Origin: DAOUKH01 sp965219875
Lineage (GTDB): Bacteria > Chloroflexota > Dehalococcoidia > SHYB01
NCBI GenBank assembly: GCA_965219875.1
Contig: CBDCOW010000005.1
Location: 310,001-374,000 of the forward strand
Reading direction: 5' to 3'
Length of the DNA stretch: 64,000 nucleotides
Shown here: positions 1-8,185 of the stretch, in pieces
How the letters are laid out: each line of letters begins with the position of its first letter
Position numbering within the stretch: the stretch's first letter is position 1
Position numbers and translations under genes: made by a program
The notes under the pieces: model-generated
The model's database searches: none
The model's input: only the letters and a program-made list of their open reading frames with translations
What the model was told of the DNA's origin: nothing

Positions 1-274
1 GCGCGCCGGGCATGAGCAGGCCCTTGACGGCCCAGTTGTTGCTCTCCGTAGCCCCGGAGGTAAACGTGATTTCCCCCGGCGAGGCCTCTATGAGCGCGGC
101 GACGGAGGCGCGCGCCGCCTCAACGGCGTCGAGCGCCTCTTCCGCTGGGGGATAGAGGCTCTGCGGGTTGTGAAAGAGACCGCCGGAGAGATAGGGCCGC
201 ATCGCCTCGACGACCTCGGGGGCGCAAGGCGTCGTGGCGATATGGTCGAGGTAGACCGGAGGTCGCGCCGTCAT
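1..274 (-). CDS. Cysteine desulfurase (NifS/IscS type), N-terminal part cut by window edge
   Basis: The first 91 codons of a pyridoxal-phosphate cysteine desulfurase are visible, running off the left edge. Translation from the ATG at 274 gives YLDHIATTPCAPEV near residue 8, matching the family opening (usually YLDYNATTP), followed by a segment ending FTSGATESNNWAVKG, the conserved region before the PLP lysine domain. These enzymes take sulfur (or selenium) from cysteine for Fe-S clusters, thiolated tRNA or selenophosphate. The PLP lysine and catalytic cysteine lie outside the window. The Asn usual in DYNATT is replaced by Ile here. Family assignment is firm; whether it is IscS, NifS or SufS is not decidable. 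Confidence 0.85.
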   Translation of the reverse strand, partial: MTARPPVYLDHIATTPCAPEVVEAMRPYLSGGLFHNPQSLYPPAEEALDAVEAARASVAALIEASPGEITFTSGATESNNWAVKGLLMPGA

Positions 275-411
275 GCCGGTATTGTAGCCCCCGGCGAAGA
301 CGCCAGTCGCGCCGCGGGGTCTTACCCCCTTGTATCTTGGGGAGGAGAGGGTTGGGGTGAGGGCGGGGGATGCGGGGGCCGCGCGACCTTGCTGAAGCCG
401 CCCGCCGAGCT

Positions 412-433
412 CCAGAGGGGGAGAGGCCGGAGG
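412..433. repeat. Dispersed 22-bp GC-rich repeat, copy 1
   Basis: These 22 bases are the exact reverse complement of 8594-8615. Both copies lie between genes next to other purine-rich strings such as GGAGAGG. A shorter relative (GAGAGGAGGCCGGAGG) occurs near 50718. It looks like a dispersed intergenic repeat rather than a coding or CRISPR element. Confidence 0.5.
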
Positions 434-493
434 AGAGGGCGAGTCGCGACTAGCCGCTACAGGAGATCACGCAAGCCTGGAGTGTGGCGGGGT

Positions 494-1579
494 CTAGTTG
501 ATGCGGTAGACGTCCTTCGCCGTCTCCCAGGTGGCCTTGCGCATAACTTCCTCGCCGGCGCCGGCGAAGATGTGCTGGACGGCCTCCTCGGTGTGCGGGA
601 AGGTGCCGTCGGCGTGGGGGTAGTCGGCGGCCCACATGACGTTGTCGACGCCGATCTCGGGGATCAGCTTCACCCCGATGGCCTCCTCTTGGAAGGTGGC
701 GTACATCTGCCGCTTGAAGAGCTCGCGGGGGTCCATCGAAAGTGGGATGTCGATCATCCCGCCGTAGTTCTTTTGCTCGAACGCCAGCCGCTCCAGCACG
801 TAGGGAATCCACCCGATGCCCGACTCGCCGAGCACGAGCTTGAAGTCCGGATTGCGCTCCAACATGCCGGAATAGATCACCTGCGCCAGCACCTCGGTCA
901 TCTGGAGGCCCACCAGCGCCGTCCGCGCCGTCCTCTGCCAGTCCCTCGTCATCGGCGCACCCTTGCCGCCGATGTGGACGCTGATCGCCAGCCCCGACTC
1001 GGCGGCGGCGGCCCACACCGGGTCCCACGCCGTCTCGTAGATCGGGATGCTCGCGCCGTGGACCTCGAAGATCGCGCCGCGCAACCCGAGTTCATTCACG
1101 TGCTCGACCTCCGCCAGCGTCTCCTCGGGGTCCGTCGAGGGAAGCGTCGCCAGGGACACCAGGCGGTCCGGCGCCGCCGAGACGAACTCGGCGAGCCAAT
1201 CGTTCATCGCGCGGATGCAGGCCCCCTTCAGGGGGCCGTCCTCAAAGCTCCAGTCGAGGAAGTTGTAGATGACCTGCGCGTAGATACCGTCGCGGTCCAT
1301 GTCCTCAAGGCGGTACTTGGCGTCCGAGGGGCGCCAGACGTCCGGCTCCGGCTCCTCCGGCAAGCCGATCTCGTCGAACACCACCTTGCGGCCGTCGGCG
1401 CGCTTCGTCCCGTAGATACCCCAGCGCTCGCCCTCGCGGAACCATACCGGTCCCTTCTCCGTCTGCACCACCTTCGGCGCGGCGTCCTTGAACTTGGCGG
1501 GCACCCGCTCCTGCCACATCGTCGGGGGGATGTAACACAGGTCCATGTGGTCGTCGCTGGAGATGTACTTGTATCCCAT
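494..1579 (-). CDS. Amidohydrolase family protein (COG2159, TIM-barrel metal-dependent hydrolase)
   Basis: A 361-residue protein of the amidohydrolase-2 (ACMSD-like) family, members of which hydrolyse or decarboxylate small organic acids with a metal in a TIM barrel. The N-terminus reads SSDDHMD, where most relatives have DxHxH, so the second metal His is Asp here. Downstream, VHIGGKG supplies the barrel His and WAADYPHADG the catalytic Asp. The start is the ATG at 1579. It stands alone on the minus strand, divergent from the PPOX genes at 1738. Two relatives with a similar DDH or DGH opening lie at 14.0-15.7 kb. The substrate is unknown. Confidence 0.85.
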   Translation of the reverse strand: MGYKYISSDDHMDLCYIPPTMWQERVPAKFKDAAPKVVQTEKGPVWFREGERWGIYGTKRADGRKVVFDEIGLPEEPEPDVWRPSDAKYRLEDMDRDGIYAQVIYNFLDWSFEDGPLKGACIRAMNDWLAEFVSAAPDRLVSLATLPSTDPEETLAEVEHVNELGLRGAIFEVHGASIPIYETAWDPVWAAAAESGLAISVHIGGKGAPMTRDWQRTARTALVGLQMTEVLAQVIYSGMLERNPDFKLVLGESGIGWIPYVLERLAFEQKNYGGMIDIPLSMDPRELFKRQMYATFQEEAIGVKLIPEIGVDNVMWAADYPHADGTFPHTEEAVQHIFAGAGEEVMRKATWETAKDVYRIN

Positions 1580-1737
1580 TCACGCCCCCTCGTCTCGATG
1601 CGCCGCTCATTCTAGGGGAGACATCATGGCGACGCCAACCGGCGTTGTGCAGAGGGTGCGCGGTTGTGGCATAGTTGCGGACGCGCCGGCGCTCCTTGGC
1701 CCGGCGCTCCATCGAGCCCCGAGACGAGGAGGCAACC

Positions 1738-2220
1738 ATGAGCGACCCCAGTGCCGTCCCCGAGGACGCCCAAGAGTTCATGAAGAGCAATGGCCGCACC
1801 TTCATGATCACCAAGCGCAAGGACGGCTCTCCGACAGCCCACCCCATGGCGAGCTGGTACGGCGGCGAACTTTATTTGAACATGTACCGCGCCAGCATCA
1901 AGTCGAATAACCTCGACCGCGACAACCGCATCTGTTGCGTCATCACCAACCGCTCCGACGACGTCGACCTCGAGGCCGCCGTCTACCGCGGCGAGGGCCG
2001 GAAGCTCACCATCGACGAGGTCTTCGCCGATCAGGTGACCGAGGGTCTGGCGTGGGCCCGCAACCCACGGTCGCAGGGCTCCCAAGAGCAGCCCGACATT
2101 CCGGACGAGGACAAGCGCAAGCTCGGCGACACCGCGGGGCGGATCAAGCGGGGCGTACGCGTGATCTGGGAGCTCACCGCGAACAGGGCCGGCCTGATTC
2201 AGAACGTGCGGGAGAGCTAA
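1738..2220 (+). CDS. Pyridoxamine 5'-phosphate oxidase-fold (PPOX) protein
   Basis: A 160-residue split-barrel flavin-binding protein. The segment ITKRKDGSPTAHPMASWYGG, then a strand with LYLNMYRAS and DNRICCVI, follows the PPOX/F420-reductase pattern, in which FMN or F420 binds at the barrel interface. I chose ATG 1738 because GAGGAGG lies just upstream (spacing about 6); an upstream in-frame start at 1675 has no such site. It is followed after 3 bases by another PPOX protein, so the two are probably co-translated. A long C-terminal tail (from about residue 100) is not typical of the minimal fold. Which cofactor is used cannot be told. Confidence 0.8.
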   Translation: MSDPSAVPEDAQEFMKSNGRTFMITKRKDGSPTAHPMASWYGGELYLNMYRASIKSNNLDRDNRICCVITNRSDDVDLEAAVYRGEGRKLTIDEVFADQVTEGLAWARNPRSQGSQEQPDIPDEDKRKLGDTAGRIKRGVRVIWELTANRAGLIQNVRES

Positions 2221-2223
2221 CCC

Positions 2224-2664
2224 ATGCCGCGAGAACATCCGACGATCAAGATGACCCCCGACGAGCTCGCGGCCTTCGTGTCGACCCAGACGCGCTGCAT
2301 CCTCGGCACGCTCGACGCCGACGGCGGCCCGTGGGGCGACGCCGCCACCACCGTCCTCAGCAACGGCGCGCTGCACTTCCGCGTGCCCGCCTCCTCGGCC
2401 TCCGCCGCCAACATCGCGGGCGATGGCCGCGTCGTCTGCGTCTTCGAGCAACACCCCGAGGACACCGGCTACTACACCATCAAGGGCGCGATCATCCACG
2501 GCCATGCCGTCTCCTCCGACGACGCCGAGGCCAAGGCGGCGCTCGACGGCGTCCCCGACCCCGTCACCCGCACGCCCGACCCTGCCGGTGCGACCTTCTC
2601 TGTCGGACTCGACGACACCGCGAGCTTCGATTTCGCCAAGATAAAACGCCGCTTCGAGCAGTAG
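2224..2664 (+). CDS. Pyridoxamine 5'-phosphate oxidase-fold protein
   Basis: A 146-residue PPOX-type protein starting 3 bases after its neighbour's stop. TRCILGTLDADGGPWGDAA is the usual first strand pair (in many relatives, CxLAT.d.dG.Ph), followed by FRVPASSASAANI, similar to the basic flavin phosphate site but with Ser in place of the expected Lys or Arg. This may mean weaker or different cofactor binding. It lies in a run 1738-5235 with a second PPOX protein and a fused CoA-transferase; the downstream gene begins 21 bases later behind a good ribosome site. Function beyond the fold is not known. Confidence 0.75.
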   Translation: MPREHPTIKMTPDELAAFVSTQTRCILGTLDADGGPWGDAATTVLSNGALHFRVPASSASAANIAGDGRVVCVFEQHPEDTGYYTIKGAIIHGHAVSSDDAEAKAALDGVPDPVTRTPDPAGATFSVGLDDTASFDFAKIKRRFEQ

Positions 2665-2685
2665 TGCCGCCCCACGGAGGACGTT

Positions 2686-5235
2686 ATGGGAGAGGGCTTC
2701 CTCTTCGACATCAAAGCGATCGAACTCGCCGACGAGAAGGCGGAGTTTTGCGGCCGGCTCATCGCCGGCGCCGGCGCGGACGTGCTCAAGATCGAGCCTC
2801 CCGAAGGGAGCCCCACCCGCAAGATCGGCCCGTTCGTGGACGACGACCCCGACCCCGAGCGCAGCCTCCACTTCTGGCACTACAACTTCGGCAAACAGAG
2901 CCTGGCCCTCGACATCGCCACCCCCGCTGGGGCCGAGCGTCTGAAGGAGCTCGCCGCCGGGGCCGACGTCCTGCTCGAAAGCCACCCGCCCGGTTACCTC
3001 GCCAGCCTTGGGCTGGGCTACGACACGCTCAGCGCCATCAACCCCCGCCTCATCATGGCCTCCATCACACCCTTCGGGCAGACGGGGCCGTGGAAGGACT
3101 GGAAAGGCGCCGATATCGTCCACCTCGCCCTCGGCGGGGTGATGATGGTCACCGGCTACGACCCCACGCCCGACGGCTTCTACGACACGCCCCCCATCGC
3201 CCCGCAGATGTGGCACTCGAACCACATCGCCGGCAGCCAGACCCTCGATGGGATTCTTGGCGCGCTCCTCTACCGCGAGCGCACCGGCCGAGGCCAGTAC
3301 ATCGACGCCTCCATCCACCGCGCCGTCAGTTGCAACACCGGCACCGACACCACTGCCTGGGTCTTCGGACGCCAGGGGGTGCTGCGTCAGACCGCCCGGT
3401 ACGGCTCCTCGCGCATGGTCCCGGAGACGCTGGCCACGACGAAGGACGGACGCCACATTCTCGCCTTCGTCTCCGCCGAGTTCATGATCGGCCGCGAGCA
3501 CAAGAAGTGGGTCGAGATGCTGGACAAGTACGGCTGCGCCGACGACCTCACCGACCCCAAGTACGAGAACCTCGAATATGTCATGACCCCCGAGGTCATC
3601 CGGCACTTCCATGCCGTGGCCCGCACGTGGGTCGGCAAGTTCAAGTTCGACCGCGACATCTGGAAGGAAGGGCAGGAGCGACGGCTCCACTGGGCCCCGA
3701 TCCGTAAGCCGGAGGAGAACCTCCTGGACCCCCACTGGCGCGACCGCACGACCTTCGCCGAGGTCGAGCACACGGAGCTAGGACGCAGCGTCTCTTATGT
3801 CAACGCCCCCTGGCTCTCCGAAGAATGCCCCTGGCGCGCCGGACCGCGCGCGCCGCGCCTAGGCGAACACGACCCCGCCCTCGTCGCCGAGTTCGAGCGC
3901 CCTGGGATCAGCCACGCCAACGGCGCCGCCCCGTTCCCCGGCCCGCGGGCCAACGGCGATCCGCCCTTCGCGATGGAAGACGTTCGCATCCTCGACCTCG
4001 CGTGGGTCGTGGCCGGCGCCGCGGGGCCGCGGATCCTCGCCGCGATGGGAGCTCAGGACATCCGCGTCGAGTGGAAGGGCCGCTACGACACCATGCGCAG
4101 CTTCGGCGGCATCCCCGTCGGCGAGGAGCGCGAGCGCGTCCTCCGCGGCGAATCGCTCATCCCCGCCCGCACGGGAGTGGGAGTGAACGCGGGGGCCGGC
4201 TTCGCCGAGGTCAACCCCGGCAAGCTCAGCATCGGCCTCAATCTCAACGATCCCAAGGGCGCGGAGGTCTTGCTTGATCTCATTCGGGTCTGCGACGTCG
4301 TTGTCGAGAACTTCACCGCGCGCATGCTGGAGAGGTTCGGCATTACCTACGAAGACATGCGCAAGGTCAACCCCTCGATCATCTACCTCCAGCAGCCCGG
4401 CTTCGGCAAGCGCGGCAAGTACGTCGAGTTCCTCTCGTCGGCGCCGGTGGGCGAGGCGTTCAGCGGCCTGACCGAGATGGCGGGCATGCCCACGCCCTAC
4501 CCGCCCTCCGGCTGGGGCTACCTCTACCTCGATTGGAGCGCCTCGTACTACTGCGCCATGGCCATGCTCAACGCGCTCTACTACCGCGCCCGCACCGGCA
4601 AGGGCCAGTACATCGACGGCTCGCTCGGCGAGCCCGGCCTGCTCCTGACCGGCACCGCGATGCTCGACGCCCAGGTCAACGGACGGCAATGGCAGCGCAT
4701 CGGCAACGCCTCGCCCTACAAGCCCGCCGCGCCGCACGGCGCCTACCGCTGTAAGGGCGACGACCGCTGGATCGCCATCGCCGCCTTCACCGGCGAGGAG
4801 TGGCAGGCCGCCGCCCATGTCCTCGGCATCGCCGCCGACCCGCGGTTCGCCACCCTCGAAGCGCGCCTCAAGAACATCCCCGCTCTCGACGCCGCCGTCG
4901 ATGCGGCCACGCAAGCTTGGGACCCCTTCGACCTCATGGAGCGCCTGCAGAACACAGGCGTCCCCGCCGGCGTCTGTCAGAACGCCCCCGACCGCATCGA
5001 TCGCGACCCCCAGCTCCGCCACGACGAGTGGATGGTCCCCGTCACCAACACCGACGTCGGGGAATGGCCCATCCGACAGTTTCCAATCAAGCTGTCCGAA
5101 ACGCCAACACGTCCCCAGGGCACCGTCGGCCGCGGCCACCCCAACTACGCCGAGGACAGCGACTTCGTCTACGGCGAAATCCTCGGCATGACGGAAAGCG
5201 ACCGAAAGGTGCTCGCCGAGCAGAACGTGATTTAG
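2686..5235 (+). CDS. Fused double CaiB/BaiF CoA-transferase (class III)
   Basis: An 849-residue protein of two class III CoA-transferase domains in tandem (about 1-400 and 425-849), each close to the usual 380-410 residues. Domain 1 shows VLKIEPPEGSP, SLALDIATPAG and GADIVHLALGGVMMVTG, where the Asp of GAD fits the catalytic acyl-anhydride residue. Domain 2 has EVLLDLIRVCDVVVENF and RTGKGQYIDGSL, but the stretch that should hold the catalytic Asp reads EFLSSAPVGEAFSGL and has none at the usual place. Family members move CoA between carboxylic acids. GGAGG lies 6 bases before ATG 2686. A similar fusion occurs at 48106. The substrate is unknown. Confidence 0.9.
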   Translation: MGEGFLFDIKAIELADEKAEFCGRLIAGAGADVLKIEPPEGSPTRKIGPFVDDDPDPERSLHFWHYNFGKQSLALDIATPAGAERLKELAAGADVLLESHPPGYLASLGLGYDTLSAINPRLIMASITPFGQTGPWKDWKGADIVHLALGGVMMVTGYDPTPDGFYDTPPIAPQMWHSNHIAGSQTLDGILGALLYRERTGRGQYIDASIHRAVSCNTGTDTTAWVFGRQGVLRQTARYGSSRMVPETLATTKDGRHILAFVSAEFMIGREHKKWVEMLDKYGCADDLTDPKYENLEYVMTPEVIRHFHAVARTWVGKFKFDRDIWKEGQERRLHWAPIRKPEENLLDPHWRDRTTFAEVEHTELGRSVSYVNAPWLSEECPWRAGPRAPRLGEHDPALVAEFERPGISHANGAAPFPGPRANGDPPFAMEDVRILDLAWVVAGAAGPRILAAMGAQDIRVEWKGRYDTMRSFGGIPVGEERERVLRGESLIPARTGVGVNAGAGFAEVNPGKLSIGLNLNDPKGAEVLLDLIRVCDVVVENFTARMLERFGITYEDMRKVNPSIIYLQQPGFGKRGKYVEFLSSAPVGEAFSGLTEMAGMPTPYPPSGWGYLYLDWSASYYCAMAMLNALYYRARTGKGQYIDGSLGEPGLLLTGTAMLDAQVNGRQWQRIGNASPYKPAAPHGAYRCKGDDRWIAIAAFTGEEWQAAAHVLGIAADPRFATLEARLKNIPALDAAVDAATQAWDPFDLMERLQNTGVPAGVCQNAPDRIDRDPQLRHDEWMVPVTNTDVGEWPIRQFPIKLSETPTRPQGTVGRGHPNYAEDSDFVYGEILGMTESDRKVLAEQNVI

Positions 5236-5249
5236 GCAAGGCAGGGCGG

Positions 5250-5723
5250 CTACTGCGCCCCTGGCCCCACGTCCGCCGCGTGGATCTTGAGGCAGGTGCT
5301 AACCGCGTAGGCGTAGATATTCCCCGCGTCGTCGACGATGCGGGCCTCCGTCACGCCCATACGCTTGCCCGCGGAGACCACCTCCCCTTCGCAGCGGAGC
5401 GAGGTCATGCCGGGGAGGAGCGGTCGGATGTACTTGATCGTCAGATCTGCCGTTGTCGAGCGCTCGCCCGGCTCGTGCGTCGAGAGGAAGCACAGCGCCG
5501 CCGCCGTATCGAGCACCGAGGCCGTATACCCGCCGTGAATCGTCCCCACGCGGTTGAGATGCTCCTCCGTGGGACGACAGCGGAGCACGATCCGACCGTG
5601 CTCAACCTCATCGATCTCGATGCCGAGCAGGCGGAGCATCGGCACGTCGGGCGCCTCGCCGCGCTTGGCCCGGAGCAGCCGCTCCAAGCCGCTGTACGCC
5701 TCCTCATCCAGCAGTGAGGCCAT
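5250..5723 (-). CDS. PaaI-family hotdog thioesterase
   Basis: A 157-residue hotdog-fold acyl-CoA thioesterase. The motif NRVGTIHGGYTASVLDTAAA holds the HGG and the Asp typical of PaaI-type enzymes, followed by ADLTIKYIRP and the VSAGKRMGVTEARI strand. Members cleave acyl-CoA thioesters, often of aromatic acids. Its start lies 3 bases beyond the stop of the UGSC selenoprotein gene, so the two form one operon with the unknown gene at 6277. It converges on the fused CoA-transferase, ending 14 bases from it. Assignment to the family is firm; acyl specificity is not visible. Confidence 0.85.
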   Translation of the reverse strand: MASLLDEEAYSGLERLLRAKRGEAPDVPMLRLLGIEIDEVEHGRIVLRCRPTEEHLNRVGTIHGGYTASVLDTAAALCFLSTHEPGERSTTADLTIKYIRPLLPGMTSLRCEGEVVSAGKRMGVTEARIVDDAGNIYAYAVSTCLKIHAADVGPGAQ

Positions 5724-5726
5724 CGG

Positions 5727-6260
5727 CTAGATAGTCTCGCCCAGCAGCACGGCCTGGACCTGGGGCCACGCCTTTTGCCGGTGGAGCTCGAGGCTCTCCG
5801 TGGTCAGGTTTTCGGCGTAGGGGTAGTCGATGACGACGAACGGGTAGTCGTTGAAGCCGTGGCGGCGGGCCATGGCGCGTCCGATGCTGAGCACCAGTTT
5901 GTCGGGGCCGATGGCGGCGGTGGGCACGCCCCGGTCTTCGAGCATCGCCGCGTCGACCGCAAGGGCCGACGAGCACGAGCCTCAGTCGCCGACGCCGGTG
6001 ATGACGGCGTCGCACGACGTGGCCAGCTCCTCCAGGAGCTCGGGGCTCATCGGTTCGCCGAAGTACTCCTTTTGGCGCTTGATGACGGCGCGGACCTCGT
6101 ACTCGTCCTTCAACGTCGCCTCGATCCGGTCAAGGAGGCGGTTGCCGTGCGTCCGGTTGTTCCACAGGATGCCGATGGTCTTGCCGTCCAGCGTAGGGAG
6201 CCGGGCGGCGAGGCGGTCGCCGTCTTTCGACGGTTCGAGTACTGGCGTCAACACGTCCAT
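5727..6260 (-). CDS. UGSC-family selenoprotein (in-frame TGA read as selenocysteine)
   Basis: Read through the TGA at 5982-5984 this is one 177-residue protein. The first 92 residues end VITGVGD; after TGA the same frame continues Gly-Ser-Cys-Ser-Ser-Ala and runs 84 residues to TAG at 5727. The motif Sec-Gly-Ser-Cys at codons 93-96 is the signature after which the UGSC (seleno)protein family is named, so neither half stands alone as a normal protein. The N-terminal half has a flavodoxin-like or Rossmann-like start (KTIGILWNN) and the C-terminal half GDUGSC then AAMLEDRGVPT. A hairpin at 5951-5971 begins 10 bases after the TGA. The start has AGAGGGG upstream. It lies between an unknown protein and a thioesterase. 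Biochemical role is unknown; a thiol/selenol redox role is inference. Confidence 0.9.
5951..5971 (-). promoter_or_regulatory. Candidate bacterial SECIS hairpin of the UGSC gene
   Basis: On the mRNA, 8 base pairs (one G-U) close a 5-base loop CTTGC. The stem starts 10 bases after the UGA and the loop 18 bases after it, within the range accepted for bacterial SECIS elements. The loop lacks a G in its first two positions unless the inner pairs open; if the loop opens at the G-U pair it would begin with G. Supported by position more than by loop sequence. Confidence 0.55.
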
Positions 6261-6276
6261 CGCGCCCCTCTTCGTC

Positions 6277-7368
6277 TTACGTCCTGATCTTCTTCGTCAC
6301 CGGCTCGGTGGCCAGCGGGTAGGGTGCGAGGTAGCCTCCGAAGTTACCGGCCTCGCCGCCGGCGATCACGATCAGGAAGTCCATCTTGCGGGGCCACTCC
6401 GCGTCTTGCCACAGGATCTTGCGGTACGCCTCGTCGTGGCGCATGTGGACGAACCGGTTCTCGTCGCCCGGCTCCACCACCGGCGGCTCGGAGGAGAGCC
6501 GTGTGCCGTAACGCTCCCAGCGCCCGTCGATCTTCAAACTGCGCACCGAGCGCTTGACGTGCTTCAGCAGGTAGTCGCGCACGTCATCCTTCGACCAGCC
6601 GGCGTCGAGGAAGTGCTGCTGGTAGGTCGGCGCCATCAACACGACGTAGGAGCCCAGAGTGAAGAAGCCGTTGGCGATGCGCTGCGCCATGAGCTCGCAG
6701 AGGAAGACCGGCTCGTTGAAGTTCGGCGTGACGAACTGATCGAAGCCGTTCATCGAGCCGAAGACGGTGACGGCGCTCTCCTCCGCCTGAAAGCCGCGCA
6801 GCGCGTGCAGCGGCGTCCACGGCGTGTCCTCGTTCTCGGCGATACAGAACGACCAGCGGTTCGGATTACCCAGACAGCCCCGCTGCACGCCGCCGACCTT
6901 CGCGCCAAAACAGTTCGCCATCGCCAGGCTCACCGCCCGCCCGATCGTGGCGTTGGCGTGATTCCCGCCGCCCATCACGTACTGGCCGGAGGTCATCCCG
7001 ATCTCTTTCACGATAGGGCCGTTGACGATGATGAGCGGCCACGGGCTGCCCAGGCTCGCCATGTGGTTCATGCGATAAACGGGATCGGTCAGCCCCTCGA
7101 AGGCGGCGACGAGCACCGGCATGTACTCCGGCTTGCAGCCCGCCATGACCGCGTTGACCGCCAGCTTCTCCGCGGTGAGCGCCGTGGCCCGCGTCTGGTA
7201 TGCCCCGACCATCGCCTCGGGTTCAAGTCCGCCGGCGGCGAGGAAGACCTCGACGCGGCCCGGCGTGGGCGCGACGATGGGCAACCCGTCGGTCCACCCC
7301 TGCTCCCAGAAGTACTGCATGACGGCGTACTCGTCGTCGAGGCTGATGCGGGTAGACTGAAGCTGCAT
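6277..7368 (-). CDS. Conserved protein of unknown function, operon partner of the UGSC selenoprotein
   Basis: A 363-residue protein I do not recognise as a named enzyme. I start it at ATG 7368 (MQLQSTRISLDDEY), with GAGAG upstream; an in-frame start 108 bases further up would add a low-complexity Arg/Ala leader. Visible marks are a WEQGWTDGLPIVAPTP opening, VNAVMAGCKPEYMPVL, GGGNHANATIGRA and GCLGNPNRWSFCIAENE. It has no signal peptide and no clear membrane segment. It ends 16 bases before the UGSC gene on the same strand, so the two are very likely co-transcribed and may act together. An interaction is inference from gene order only. Confidence 0.75.
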   Translation of the reverse strand: MQLQSTRISLDDEYAVMQYFWEQGWTDGLPIVAPTPGRVEVFLAAGGLEPEAMVGAYQTRATALTAEKLAVNAVMAGCKPEYMPVLVAAFEGLTDPVYRMNHMASLGSPWPLIIVNGPIVKEIGMTSGQYVMGGGNHANATIGRAVSLAMANCFGAKVGGVQRGCLGNPNRWSFCIAENEDTPWTPLHALRGFQAEESAVTVFGSMNGFDQFVTPNFNEPVFLCELMAQRIANGFFTLGSYVVLMAPTYQQHFLDAGWSKDDVRDYLLKHVKRSVRSLKIDGRWERYGTRLSSEPPVVEPGDENRFVHMRHDEAYRKILWQDAEWPRKMDFLIVIAGGEAGNFGGYLAPYPLATEPVTKKIRT

Positions 7369-7553
7369 GCGGTTGTCTCTCGCCGGAGTCAGGGTCGGGC
7401 GGCGCCGATTATAGCCGATGGCCCGCGCGCCGGGCGGGGTTGCCACACGACCCAGAGCACGCCTTGGGGCGGTCAAAGGAATCTTCTAGAGGTTTGCAGA
7501 GTGGACAATATTTCTGACCAGTCATACAATGTGCCCACCGACGAGGTGACGCT

Positions 7554-7778
7554 ATGAAAACGATTGGAGCCGCGAAGTTCAAGGAGCAATGTCTGGCGTT
7601 GTTGGACCGGCTGGATGCCGAGGGCTTGATTGTCACCAAGCATGGCAGGCCGGTCGCGCGCGTGCTTCCATTTGAAACGCAGAGCGCCGCGCTGATTGGC
7701 AGTCTGCGTCACAAGGTCAAAATCCAAGGCGACATTCTTACGACGGGCCTTCGATGGGATGCGGATGCTCAATCTTGA
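7554..7778 (+). CDS. Antitoxin, Phd/YefM-type (prevent-host-death family)
   Basis: A 74-residue antitoxin. MKTIGAAKFKEQCLALLDRL then LIVTKHGRPVARVLPF follows the Phd/YefM pattern, in which the N-terminal domain binds the operator and the C-terminal tail wraps the toxin. The next gene, a PIN-domain ribonuclease, starts inside its 3' end (overlap 20 bases or 14, depending on start), the usual arrangement of these pairs. The complex would repress its own promoter and neutralise the toxin. Promoter elements upstream (7480-7553) are AT-rich but I cannot fix an operator. Confidence 0.85.
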   Translation: MKTIGAAKFKEQCLALLDRLDAEGLIVTKHGRPVARVLPFETQSAALIGSLRHKVKIQGDILTTGLRWDADAQS

Positions 7779-8127
7779 TACGCACATGGTCGTCTTCGCG
7801 GTCACCGGCGAGCTCCGGCTGGCTGAGCGAAGGCTGCTCTCCGAAACGAGTTGGTCCATGTCGTCCATCGTGCTGTGGGAGTTGGCCAAGCTCGCCCAAC
7901 TGGGCCGGGTCAATATCGACTTAGACGACCGCGAGGTAATCAGCTTGATCAGCCGGATACGCGTGTGGCCGATCGATATGGCCGTCGCACGGGCTTCGAC
8001 CCGCCTCGATTTCAAGGGCGATCCGGCAGATGAAATTGTCGCCGCCACGAGCGTCGTGCACGACGTCCCGCTGCTCACGCGCGACCGCGTCATCCGGCGC
8101 TCGAAGATCGTCCCGCTGGCCTCGTAG
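7759..8127 (+). CDS. PIN-domain toxin, VapC-type endoribonuclease
   Basis: A 122-residue PIN-domain protein. Acidic active-site residues are visible: Asp in LNLDTHMVV, Glu in SSIVLWELAKLA, and Asp residues in GDPADEIVAA and LLTRDRVI. VapC toxins cut tRNA or rRNA using Mg2+. Start candidates are ATG 7759 (MRMLNLD) and ATG 7765 (MLNLD); both lie within the antitoxin gene, indicating translational coupling. The size is typical for the family. Together with 7554 this is a complete type II toxin-antitoxin module, here with a Phd/YefM-like rather than a VapB-like antitoxin. No sign of decay. Confidence 0.85.
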   Translation: MRMLNLDTHMVVFAVTGELRLAERRLLSETSWSMSSIVLWELAKLAQLGRVNIDLDDREVISLISRIRVWPIDMAVARASTRLDFKGDPADEIVAATSVVHDVPLLTRDRVIRRSKIVPLAS

Positions 8128-8185
8128 CGCGATAGCCACCGTCAAGCAAGCCTCACCGAAGAGGACCGTACGAGGAGGTTCACCC

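Noticed and set aside
1624..3771. Long minus-strand frame of 715 codons opposite the PPOX and CoA-transferase genes.
   Set aside because: Its translation is low-complexity Gly/Ala/Val/Arg text typical of an antisense shadow in GC-rich DNA; the plus-strand genes have clear motifs.
5727..5945. Separate 72-aa gene in the second half of the UGSC locus.
   Set aside because: It is the continuation of the selenoprotein in the same frame; it lacks a ribosome site and the ATG lies inside the family sequence.
5851..7557. 568-codon plus-strand frame opposite the UGSC operon.
   Set aside because: Arg/His-rich shadow of the minus-strand genes; no family motif.
7554..8127. Phage or plasmid origin of the toxin-antitoxin pair.
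   Set aside because: No integrase, att site or change in base composition is seen around it.
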